Source: Anaerolineae bacterium (GTDB taxonomy: Bacteria; Chloroflexota; Anaerolineae; Anaerolineales; Villigracilaceae). Taken from it: a stretch of 42,826 nt of DNA. Positions 16,233 to 23,447 of this stretch are shown in pieces. Under the pieces are notes generated by a model. The model was given only the letters and a program-made list of their open reading frames with translations, searched no databases and was not told where the DNA came from. Both the position numbers and the translations under genes were made by a program. The stretch's first letter is position 1; every line of letters starts with the position of its first letter. The DNA lies in assembly GCA_017303655.1 (NCBI GenBank), contig JAFLCE010000028.1, positions 1 to 42,826 of the forward strand, given 5' to 3'.

Positions 16233-18245
16233 CTAAGGCTGACACTCAAACTCTCGGGTTGCATCACCCACTGCAGAAACCTGCTCGGGCACACGCTCCG
16301 TTTCACGCTCGATACGATCCCACAACTTACACAACAACGGACCCACAAATGCCTTCGACACTTTATAAGATGCCTGCGACAATTCTACCGCCTTTTCCCA
16401 ATCGCCCGTGTGAGCAAATCCTTCAATATAAACAAAACGCTCCACAGGGTCATTTGGTGTGTCGTTCAATTCAAATGCCAGATCAGCAATGCGGATGACT
16501 TCGTCCCAATCTTTTTTCTGACGTGCCAACTCTGCCTGCTCAAAATAACTGCACCAGTCTGAATCAGCGGCTCGATATAACCCAGCCGGTAACTGATTCT
16601 GTTTCTCAAGCAGAATCACACTCTGATTCGACGCCCAGACCGCATCGCGCACCGCAGGTGGCAACAGACGATTATCCGCTTCCACTTCCACGTCGATCAC
16701 ACGAAAGCAACCCGGCGGCTCGAAGTTGACAACGAGGATGTTATCCGTATTCCCATAAAACGTCGGACCGATGTAATACAGCTGATGCGGTAGACCGGGC
16801 TCGATACTGGGCAAGGTCTTACCCACGCGAATGGATGCAAAGTACAACATCACGTTCATTTCGCCCGACGGACTGTATATCCAGTTTAGCGGGCCCGTCA
16901 AAGAATTATCAGAGTAATATGTCACTGGAATGTCATTAGATAATAGGATGGTGCCCGGCACTAAACCGGGAATCCGCTCGCTCATTTGGGTAAACAATTC
17001 CTGCTGAGTCAGCCAATCTCTGCGATAGATATCCTCCAACTGAAAGTGACGGCTGCCAGCAAAGCCAACCAACAATGTGATCAGGATCAATTGCACACGC
17101 TGATTTTTTATCAATGCGACCAAACAAGCCAGCAAAATGCTTGACCCTAGCATGAATGGCAGCATGAAACGGTCTTGCGAAAAATTGAACTGAGGGATAT
17201 TGCCGATCAACCATACGGATCCGCCAGACAAACCCCAAAAGACCAGCCCCACCCAACCAGCCTGGCTTGCAAAGTCACTGCCGTTCGAGTCTTCTACTTT
17301 ATACGCGAAGAGATAACTCCCAGTGATGAGAATGCCCACGAATAACAGGATCAACATCAAAGACAGGGTGAGCGGTCCAAATCCGGTAGTGCCAATGGTG
17401 AGAAAAGGCAACAGCCAAGCTTCAAATACGGTACGCCAGAAACTGAGCAGGATTTGATTCAGGAAGTATAAGATCCCGGCGAAGAAATCCGCTTTTATTT
17501 TGTCTAATAGAACATAGGAATAACTAGCGTTCTGGAACTCGAAGAAGAACATACGCCAAAACGTAATGCCGAAAAAGATAGCCAGATAAGGCAGATAATA
17601 GAGAATAGTTTTTTTTGCACGCTCTTTAAAGTTACCCGGTAGGAGTTGATAAAAAAGCACCAGCCGTCCAAATTCGATAAAATAAAAATATTCCATCGTC
17701 AGCAAATTAACTGCAGCCAATAAATAGGATGCCGCAAAATAGAACCAACGTCGTTTTTCATCTTTGATAGCAAGGATGGAAAAATAAAGCGACAACAAAA
17801 ATGCCGAAAGCACAATATAGAAATGACTGTACATCAAGGCGATAAATTGTTGCCCCATGCCGGGGTAGACAAGGAAGAATAAACTTGCCCACAAAGCAGG
17901 TTTGGGATGCGCCGGATACATGGCACGCAAAATCTTCCAAAGCAATACGGCGGTGACCCAACGCAAGAGAATGGCAAACAACTGCCACGCCCATGGGTTC
18001 GCACCGATAATGGGTAAGGTTAACTGATAGATCATGCCCCAAAACGGACGGCTGGTCGTGAAGGTCTTGGTTAGCATGGCAGGACCTAGACGATAATAGA
18101 TCCAAGCCCAGGGGAATTCATCCCAATAAAAGCCGCGCTGCCAAAAGAATAAGACATAGGTCAGCGCGGCAACCAGCAGCAAGAACCAGACCGTACTGCG
18201 CGGAGTGAATTGGATGTTGTTCAAACGGTCAGTTATTTTTTTCAT
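16233..18245 (-). CDS. large multi-pass membrane protein, possibly GT-C glycosyltransferase-like, with C-terminal helical repeats
   Basis: 670 residues: about 11-12 membrane segments up to residue 420, then an extracytoplasmic part. The first external loop carries RGFYWDEFPWAWIYYRLG, an acidic DE pair in the place where GT-C enzymes keep their catalytic aspartate. The C-terminus (about 570-660) has two TPR-like helical pairs (AELARQKKDWDEVIRIADLAFEL and EGFAHTGDWEKAVELSQASYKV). The substrate is unknown; envelope glycosylation is a guess from topology. The start has no good Shine-Dalgarno. Its place between importer and carbamate kinase is not explained by function. Confidence 0.78.
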   Translation of the reverse strand: MKKITDRLNNIQFTPRSTVWFLLLVAALTYVLFFWQRGFYWDEFPWAWIYYRLGPAMLTKTFTTSRPFWGMIYQLTLPIIGANPWAWQLFAILLRWVTAVLLWKILRAMYPAHPKPALWASLFFLVYPGMGQQFIALMYSHFYIVLSAFLLSLYFSILAIKDEKRRWFYFAASYLLAAVNLLTMEYFYFIEFGRLVLFYQLLPGNFKERAKKTILYYLPYLAIFFGITFWRMFFFEFQNASYSYVLLDKIKADFFAGILYFLNQILLSFWRTVFEAWLLPFLTIGTTGFGPLTLSLMLILLFVGILITGSYLFAYKVEDSNGSDFASQAGWVGLVFWGLSGGSVWLIGNIPQFNFSQDRFMLPFMLGSSILLACLVALIKNQRVQLILITLLVGFAGSRHFQLEDIYRRDWLTQQELFTQMSERIPGLVPGTILLSNDIPVTYYSDNSLTGPLNWIYSPSGEMNVMLYFASIRVGKTLPSIEPGLPHQLYYIGPTFYGNTDNILVVNFEPPGCFRVIDVEVEADNRLLPPAVRDAVWASNQSVILLEKQNQLPAGLYRAADSDWCSYFEQAELARQKKDWDEVIRIADLAFELNDTPNDPVERFVYIEGFAHTGDWEKAVELSQASYKVSKAFVGPLLCKLWDRIERETERVPEQVSAVGDATREFECQP

Positions 18246-18298
18246 TGGAACAATTGTAAACGCATCCGCTGCCGAAGTTGGCAGCGGAAATATATCGT

Positions 18299-19252
18299 CT
18301 ATGGAACAATCCAGGTACCCGTTTCGCCTTTGAGCGCGCGCCCGATATTTTCGGGGTTGGTGATGAGAGCTTTACCATTTGGCATGGCTTCGAGATACCA
18401 AATAATCGCTTGAATCTTTGGTGCCATGGAGCCTTTAGCAAAATGTATTCCTTCTGCCAGATAAGCTTTGGCTTCGGCAAGAGTGATCTGGTCTAACCAT
18501 TTTTGTTCGGGCTTGCCAAAATTAATGGCAACTTTCTCAACAGCCGTTGAAATGACAAATAAATTAGCGCCAATAGAGCGCGCTAGCAATGAAGATGCAT
18601 AATCTTTGTCAACCACAGCTGCTATGCCTTCATAATTCCCATCACCCGGGTCAATCACTGGAATACCGCCGCCACCTACTGTAATAGTGACGATTCCTTT
18701 TTCCAACAAGGTCTGGACGGTTTCCAACTCCACGATCTCTTTGGGTTGCGGAGAAGCGACTACACGCCTCCACCCACGCCCGGCATCTTCCACCACAGAC
18801 CAACCTTGTTCTTGCTGACGGCGTTCCGCTTCTTCCTTTTCCATAAAGCTGCCAATGGGCTTGGCTGGTTTGGAAAACGCCGGGTCATTTTTATCTACCA
18901 AGGTTTGGGTAATGACCGTAACGACCTTCTTCTTGATACCACGCTGGTAGAGAATATTCTGCAAATTTTGTTGAATGGCATATCCGATCGCGCCTTGGCT
19001 ATCTGCACCGCATACATCTAAAGGAACTTCGTGCATTCCAGCCGTTTTAGCAGCAATTTCAGAACGGCGCAAAATATAGCCAACCTGCGGACCATTGCCA
19101 TGCCCGATGGCGACGTCCCAACCTTGTTCGATCAGATCGGCAATATGCAAACAGGTTTGCTTTGCCGCCTGATATTGGCTTTCTACGGTCACGTTCTTAT
19201 CGTCAATAATGAGCGAATTACCACCAACGGCAATGACTGCGAGTTTGGTCAT
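18299..19252 (-). CDS. arcC: carbamate kinase
   Basis: 317-residue amino-acid-kinase-fold enzyme. It makes ATP from carbamoyl phosphate and ADP, releasing CO2 and ammonia. Diagnostic stretches are VAIGHGNGPQVGYILRR, VDKNDPAFSKPAKPIGSF, ITVGGGGIPVI and KGSMAPKIQA near the C-terminus, all normal for ArcC/YqeA. Ribosome site AAGGAG lies 7 bases before the ATG. In fermentative purine or arginine breakdown this is the energy-conserving last step, paired with a transcarbamoylase. Here the transcarbamoylase gene is the next functional gene upstream, separated by the repeat and four-helix-bundle cassette. No arginine deiminase is present, which favours a purine or ureido-compound source. Confidence 0.95.
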   Translation of the reverse strand: MTKLAVIAVGGNSLIIDDKNVTVESQYQAAKQTCLHIADLIEQGWDVAIGHGNGPQVGYILRRSEIAAKTAGMHEVPLDVCGADSQGAIGYAIQQNLQNILYQRGIKKKVVTVITQTLVDKNDPAFSKPAKPIGSFMEKEEAERRQQEQGWSVVEDAGRGWRRVVASPQPKEIVELETVQTLLEKGIVTITVGGGGIPVIDPGDGNYEGIAAVVDKDYASSLLARSIGANLFVISTAVEKVAINFGKPEQKWLDQITLAEAKAYLAEGIHFAKGSMAPKIQAIIWYLEAMPNGKALITNPENIGRALKGETGTWIVP

Positions 19253-19273
19253 TAAATCTCCTTATGGGTAAGT

Positions 19274-19332
19274 AGTAGACAAGTAGACAAGTAGACAAGT
19301 AGACAAGTAGACAAGTAGACAAGTAGACAAGT
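19274..19332. repeat. 8-bp tandem repeat, about seven copies
   Basis: Six exact copies of AAGTAGAC (19281-19328) with partial copies on either side (19274-19280 and 19329-19332). It lies between the four-helix-bundle gene stop and the arcC ribosome site. The same word occurs inverted beyond the other end of that gene (19881-19891). Unit length 8 makes it prone to slippage. Confidence 0.95.
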
Positions 19333-19344
19333 CTGGAAGACTAT

Positions 19345-19851
19345 TTACTTGGTTTCATTACTTGTATCAGATGCTTTATCCTCGTCGTTTAGGAAGTATG
19401 CAACCACGTCTTCACGAATGGCTTTATCACCATATTCCTTTGAGCCAGCGCGTTGACGTTGAACATATGCCATGTAGCCATTCAATGTCTGTTCCGTCTC
19501 GCGAATTAAGGAATAGAGAGACTCGAACATTGCATGATCAATATAACCAAGAACATTTGCGTTAATGATGTGCGACAGAGTCTCATTTAACTCTCCTCGC
19601 GCGATGGAATATTTGTATAGGCTGTCAAGGTAATGATAACGCCCATAACCTTCGGCAATATTTGCGGTTACGCTCTTTGAAGACCGCCGAATTTGAGCCG
19701 TAAGATCAAATTTTTCTTCTGGAGGCAAGCGCTTGACCATCTCCTGTATATCGGTAACTACGTGAAGAGCTAGTTTATAACATTCCAAGTCTTCAAAGCC
19801 ACGCCTACCAGGTTGATCAGGCGACTTATACAAGGGTTTTCTTTCAGTCAC
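19345..19851 (-). CDS. four-helix-bundle protein (TIGR02436, 23S rRNA intervening-sequence/Avd-like family)
   Basis: 168 residues. The family signature is SSKSVTANIAEGYGR (about 58-71), preceded by FEDLECYKLALHVVTDI and followed by SLYKYSIARGELNETLSHI and the third and fourth helices. Relatives are encoded in 23S rRNA intervening sequences and near diversity-generating retroelements (Avd), and are widespread as orphan genes of unknown function; no reverse transcriptase or rRNA is present here. The GTG start at 19851 has GGAGG 5 bases upstream. The gene sits between a tandem AAGTAGAC array and one inverted copy, as if carried in as a small cassette between two purine-pathway genes. The C-terminal 35 residues are polar and acidic and probably disordered. 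Confidence 0.88.
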   Translation of the reverse strand: MTERKPLYKSPDQPGRRGFEDLECYKLALHVVTDIQEMVKRLPPEEKFDLTAQIRRSSKSVTANIAEGYGRYHYLDSLYKYSIARGELNETLSHIINANVLGYIDHAMFESLYSLIRETEQTLNGYMAYVQRQRAGSKEYGDKAIREDVVAYFLNDEDKASDTSNETK

Positions 19852-19880
19852 ACCTGCCTCCGTCCTATACTACTTGTTTC

Positions 19881-19891
19881 CTTGTCTACTT
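19881..19891. repeat. inverted copy of the tandem repeat word
   Basis: CTTGTCTACTT, the reverse complement of AAGTAGACAAG from the array at 19274-19332. With the array it brackets the four-helix-bundle gene (about 620 bp in all). Confidence 0.7.
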
Positions 19892-19902
19892 ATTTACTGC
19901 TC

Positions 19903-20883
19903 TTATGACATCGTCAATGCCATAACAGCTTTTTGTGCGTGCAAGCGGTTTTCGGCTTCATCGTACACAACCGAATGCGGACCATCAATAACGCCATCGG
20001 TCACTTCGAGACCTCGATCAGCGGGCAGACAGTGCATATAAATAGAGTCATCCTTGGTCAGTTTCATGCGGCGTTCGTCAGTGATCCAGTCCTTGTACTT
20101 ATCAATGAGCGCTTTGCCTTCTTCCTTACCAGTAGTGGTAAGCATGGGACCCCAGCTCTTGGGGTAGACCACATCAGCATCTTTGAAGGCTTCGTCCATA
20201 TTATCGGTTACGTCAAAACCAACACCATATTTCTTGGCGTTGTCTTTTGCCTGCTGCATGATTTCAGGCATGAGCTTGAACTCTGGCGGATGCGCCAACA
20301 CCACATCGCAGCCAAAGCGGGTCATCTGAAGGATGAGAGATTGCGGCACGGAGATAGGTTTGGAATACGAAGCTGCATATGCCCAAGAAACGACAACCTT
20401 CTTCTTCTTGAGGTCGCGTCCCTTCTTTTCTTGAATGGTCATCAAGTCGGCGAGGCACTGGAAGGGATGATACACGTCGCATTGCATGTTGAGGATCGGG
20501 GTGCGGCTCGCCTGTGCAACTTCGTTGATGTATTTGTTACCAAAATTCCAGTCACACTGGCGGATAGCAATGCCATCGAAATAGCGACCGAAAATTTCAC
20601 CAATCTCCTTGGCAGTGTCGCCATGCGAGATCTGGGTGGTTTCACTGTCGATGAAAGCCGCATGTCCGCCCAACTGCGCCATGCCCGCTTCGAACGAACC
20701 GCGAGTGCGGGTGGATGTGAAGAAGAACAGCATCGCGAGAGTCTTGTCACGCAACAACGCATGAGATTCTCCCAGTGCGCGCTTGCGTTTCAAGTCCCAG
20801 GCTACATCTAAAACTGTTTCGACTTCTTCTTTCGAGAAGTCGAGGTCGCCGATAAAATCGCGACCGCGAAAATTGGTTTGCAT
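19903..20883 (-). CDS. YgeW-like knotted carbamoyltransferase
   Basis: 326-residue aspartate/ornithine carbamoyltransferase-fold protein. The carbamoyl-phosphate motif is STRTR (57-61), HPFQCLADL starts at 139, and HCLPADR lies at 284-290. The segment ADVVYPKSW (about 236-244) and HCLPAD rather than HCLPAH are features of YgeW and acetylornithine-type transcarbamoylases, not of ordinary OTC, whose SMG loop is absent. The stretch VVVSWAYAASYSKPISVPQ closely follows E. coli YgeW, which is about 396 residues, so this protein lacks an insertion before HCLPAD. The C-terminal DEAENRLHAQKA is OTC-like. Proposed role: phosphorolysis of a ureido intermediate of purine breakdown to give carbamoyl phosphate for the carbamate kinase. 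AAGGAG lies 9 bases before the start. Confidence 0.85.
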   Translation of the reverse strand: MQTNFRGRDFIGDLDFSKEEVETVLDVAWDLKRKRALGESHALLRDKTLAMLFFFTSTRTRGSFEAGMAQLGGHAAFIDSETTQISHGDTAKEIGEIFGRYFDGIAIRQCDWNFGNKYINEVAQASRTPILNMQCDVYHPFQCLADLMTIQEKKGRDLKKKKVVVSWAYAASYSKPISVPQSLILQMTRFGCDVVLAHPPEFKLMPEIMQQAKDNAKKYGVGFDVTDNMDEAFKDADVVYPKSWGPMLTTTGKEEGKALIDKYKDWITDERRMKLTKDDSIYMHCLPADRGLEVTDGVIDGPHSVVYDEAENRLHAQKAVMALTMS

Positions 20884-20937
20884 ATTTTGATCTCCTTATG
20901 TTTTTTTGTCGTTGAACATCAATACACGATCTGGTTT

Positions 20938-21462
20938 TCACTTTGGCACACGCAAGACTTCGCCATGCGTGAACCGTCCATCGTCCCAAAAGAGGCGGGC
21001 ACCTTCGCAGTAATTCACCGCGTCGCCCCAGGCAGAAAAATCCGTTTCGGCAAGGCAGGCAACCACTCCCAATTCCACAACACCACCATGGTTAATCATT
21101 AGTGCTGAGCTACCTTCACTCATTCGTTCCATAATAGTAGTGTAGCAATCTACTAACTGATAGGCATACCGCGCCGCCGCTCCATCTTGTTTGACGATGA
21201 CGGAATAATGATGGAAAGGCATGGGCCAGGGCGCCTCTCGCTCGACCTCACCGCCGTAGGTGTTCATCAGAACATTTTGCTCGCTGACAGCGAAACCCAT
21301 GGCAATGGCAGTTTCATATGCGCGCGGTAAGGTGGATGTCGCCACAAACTCAAAGGGACCAATGCCTTGACCAACCTTACGAGCAAGGTTGATGCCTTTT
21401 TGATTCAAGTGATCACCGCCGATATGACGGATGGAATGCCGCCGTACTTCTAAAATTTTCAT
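20938..21462 (-). CDS. histidine phosphatase family protein
   Basis: 174 residues. The catalytic RHx segment is EVRRHSIRH (about 5-13), STLPRAYETA (about 43-52) supplies the second basic site, and INHGGVVE (about 123-130) carries the second catalytic histidine. This is the branch-1 phosphoglycerate-mutase fold with slightly divergent motifs (RRHS instead of RHGE). The substrate is unknown; such enzymes dephosphorylate sugar phosphates, nucleotides or proteins. It lies 13 bases after the YgeY-like gene and likely shares its transcript. A nucleotide phosphatase role would suit the locus, but the sequence does not settle it. Confidence 0.82.
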   Translation of the reverse strand: MKILEVRRHSIRHIGGDHLNQKGINLARKVGQGIGPFEFVATSTLPRAYETAIAMGFAVSEQNVLMNTYGGEVEREAPWPMPFHHYSVIVKQDGAAARYAYQLVDCYTTIMERMSEGSSALMINHGGVVELGVVACLAETDFSAWGDAVNYCEGARLFWDDGRFTHGEVLRVPK

Positions 21463-21475
21463 GTCGGTAAAATAA

Positions 21476-22675
21476 TTATTTGATCAAACTGGGCAAGATC
21501 GCGTAGAACTCCGTTGCCTTGACCACATCATCCAGCGAAACAGAATCGTTGACGGTGTGTGCTGTCTCTTCATCGCCGGGACCAAAGCCGATGGAAGGAA
21601 TTCCAGCCTTGCCAGCCCAGTAGATGCCGTTCGTAGAGAAGTTCCATTTGCCGGGTTTCGCTTCGGGCAAGCCGATCATAGTGCGAGCTTCCTGCCCAGC
21701 CTGCACCAGCGGATGATTTTCTTCATACGCCCACGCCGGGAAGTATTTATCGACTGGGAAGACAAAACCAGTATAGGAAGGCTCATCGTAGAAGAGTTCT
21801 TCCAATTTGACCGTGTCTTTAAATTCGGCAGGGATCAGATCTTCGACCTGCTTCTTAACCGCTTCTTTTGTTTCGCCGAAGGTCATGCGGCGATCAATGT
21901 AAATGATGGCTTCATCGGGCACAGCATTGATGGACGGTGTCTTGACATGCATATCACTGACTGTGATCTTGCCGTGACCAAGAAATTCATGGTCACCCAG
22001 TTTCGGCTCCAAGTCACGGATGCCTGCGATGATCGGCAAAAGTTTATAAATGGCATTATCCCCAAGATGATTGCTCGCCGCGTGCGCCGATTTGCCCTTG
22101 GCAGTCACTTTCATTTCGAGGCGACCTTTGTGACCACGGTAGACCAGCATTTTGGTCGGCTCGCCAATGACGACGAAATCTGGCTTGATCTGTGGATCTA
22201 CTTCTACGAAGGTATTCGGTGCAATACCATCACACCATTCTTCCATGTTGCCAAAGTAATAGACCGTCCAACCATCCAGCAAGCCGAGGTCGCGCGCAAT
22301 TGCAAGTCCGTAGATCATGCCCGGGGTGCTATTCTTTTCATCGCAGGCACCGCGCGCATAAAAAATCCCGTCCTCTACTTTGCCTTTGAAGGGATCCCAT
22401 TGCCAAGAAGATGGGTCACCAATGCCAACCGTGTCAATATGTGAGTCATACACCATCACACGTTTGCCATTGCCAATGCGACCGATGGTATTGCCCATCT
22501 TGTCAAAACGGACTTCATCGAAGCCAAGTTTCTTCATCTCAGCTTGAACGCGCTCACCCACTTCGCCGATCTTTGAATCCATCGAAGGGATGGCAACAAT
22601 ATCACGCATGAATTCGATGATATCTTCCCGCGAACCTTCCACGCGTTTTTGGATTTCTTTTGATTTATCTGTCAT
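21476..22675 (-). CDS. YgeY-like M20 family hydrolase
   Basis: 399-residue di-zinc M20 hydrolase. Metal ligands and base are visible: DSHIDTVG (His and Asp), RGACDEKNS (bridging Asp), GNMEEWCDG (Glu pair, with the EExCDG pattern seen in YgeY), VIGEPT and GPGDEETAHTVND (final His). The lid domain includes GHKGRLEMKVTAKGKSAHAA. M20 enzymes cleave amide, carbamoyl or peptide bonds; the YgeY branch is usually linked with ygeW, ygeX and purine catabolism genes in enterobacteria and clostridia. Here it shares a strand with the YgeW-like enzyme, carbamate kinase and purine deaminases. AAGGAG is 7 bases upstream of the ATG. ArgE/DapE-like activity is the alternative. Confidence 0.87.
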   Translation of the reverse strand: MTDKSKEIQKRVEGSREDIIEFMRDIVAIPSMDSKIGEVGERVQAEMKKLGFDEVRFDKMGNTIGRIGNGKRVMVYDSHIDTVGIGDPSSWQWDPFKGKVEDGIFYARGACDEKNSTPGMIYGLAIARDLGLLDGWTVYYFGNMEEWCDGIAPNTFVEVDPQIKPDFVVIGEPTKMLVYRGHKGRLEMKVTAKGKSAHAASNHLGDNAIYKLLPIIAGIRDLEPKLGDHEFLGHGKITVSDMHVKTPSINAVPDEAIIYIDRRMTFGETKEAVKKQVEDLIPAEFKDTVKLEELFYDEPSYTGFVFPVDKYFPAWAYEENHPLVQAGQEARTMIGLPEAKPGKWNFSTNGIYWAGKAGIPSIGFGPGDEETAHTVNDSVSLDDVVKATEFYAILPSLIK

Positions 22676-22723
22676 AGTTATCTCCTTAAATTGCCACAGA
22701 GGTCACAGAGAGCTCTGAGATTT

Positions 22724-23437
22724 TTAATGACCTACTCTTCTCACAATATGGAAGTGGAAATACCCAGGGATAAAATAGCTCAACGAATAATCCACGATCT
22801 TGCCTTCGGTGTTGAACAACTGGGCATGGAAGTGCAGCAGCACATCGCCGCGTTGGATCTCCATTGGCTTTGCCACATCTGCTGTGGCGCCAATAGCGCT
22901 GACATTCGCGCGGGAAGAGGTCAGAGAATCGCCGCGACTCAGCAAAAAGTCCAGCACCGAGCCGTGGAAGTCTGAGGGCAGGTCTTTGGCGTGCAACACA
23001 TCTTCGGGCAGCGTGTCCACGAGATAAGCGACGGGGCGGCTCTCGGCACGGATGACCCGGCGAACCCGCGTAAGCTTTGCGCCGACGGCGACATTCAAGA
23101 ACGAAGCCATGTCTTCATCAGCCACAGTGGACTCGATGTTCAGATCGCTGACCGACACTTCAAGTCCTTGTCGCTTAGCGATGGTTTCGAGACTCTCCAA
23201 CACTTCAAGCCCGCCATCCAGTGCTTGCACCTTGCCAACTACGAAAGTCCCAGAACCCTGTCTGCGGCGAATGAGTCCTTGCGTTTCAAAAGAACGCATT
23301 GCTTCACGCAAAGTAGCGCGCGAGACACCAAGTTGTTTTGCCAGATCAGGCTCAGAGGGTAACCTTGAACCAGCGGGCGTCTTGTTGATCAAAGTCGCCA
23401 GGTCTGCCTGCAATCGTTGAAAAGGGAAATTTGCCAT
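22724..23437 (-). CDS. GntR family transcriptional regulator, HutC/UTRA type
   Basis: 237 residues: an N-terminal winged helix (about 5-70) with GSRLPSEPDLAKQLGVSRATLREAMRSFETQGLIRRRQGSGTFV, and a C-terminal UTRA ligand-binding domain (about 90-235) ending in the usual SLSYFIPGYFHFHIVRR. Such repressors respond to small metabolites of the pathway they control. The gene lies 10 bases after the adenine deaminase gene and in front of the YgeY-like gene, so it is embedded in the catabolic operon and likely autoregulated with it. Candidate binding sites of GntR type are at 16178-16189 and 28864-28874. A purine or purine-derived effector is inferred. Confidence 0.92.
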   Translation of the reverse strand: MANFPFQRLQADLATLINKTPAGSRLPSEPDLAKQLGVSRATLREAMRSFETQGLIRRRQGSGTFVVGKVQALDGGLEVLESLETIAKRQGLEVSVSDLNIESTVADEDMASFLNVAVGAKLTRVRRVIRAESRPVAYLVDTLPEDVLHAKDLPSDFHGSVLDFLLSRGDSLTSSRANVSAIGATADVAKPMEIQRGDVLLHFHAQLFNTEGKIVDYSLSYFIPGYFHFHIVRRVGH

Positions 23438-23447
23438 ATCGTCTCTC

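Noticed and set aside
19274-19332. Tandem repeats as a CRISPR array
   Set aside because: Unit is 8 bp with no spacers; no cas genes nearby.
19933-20811. Plus-strand 292-codon ORF
   Set aside because: Antisense to the carbamoyltransferase, whose motifs are intact.
21557-22444. Plus-strand 295-codon ORF
   Set aside because: Antisense to the YgeY-like hydrolase with full metal-ligand set.
22676-22723. CAGAGAGCTCTG palindrome and CTCTGTGACCTCTGTGG phrase as an operator
   Set aside because: Short, in a 48-base gap after the gntR stop; looks like a common low-complexity phrase, and the T run is on the wrong strand for a terminator of gntR.
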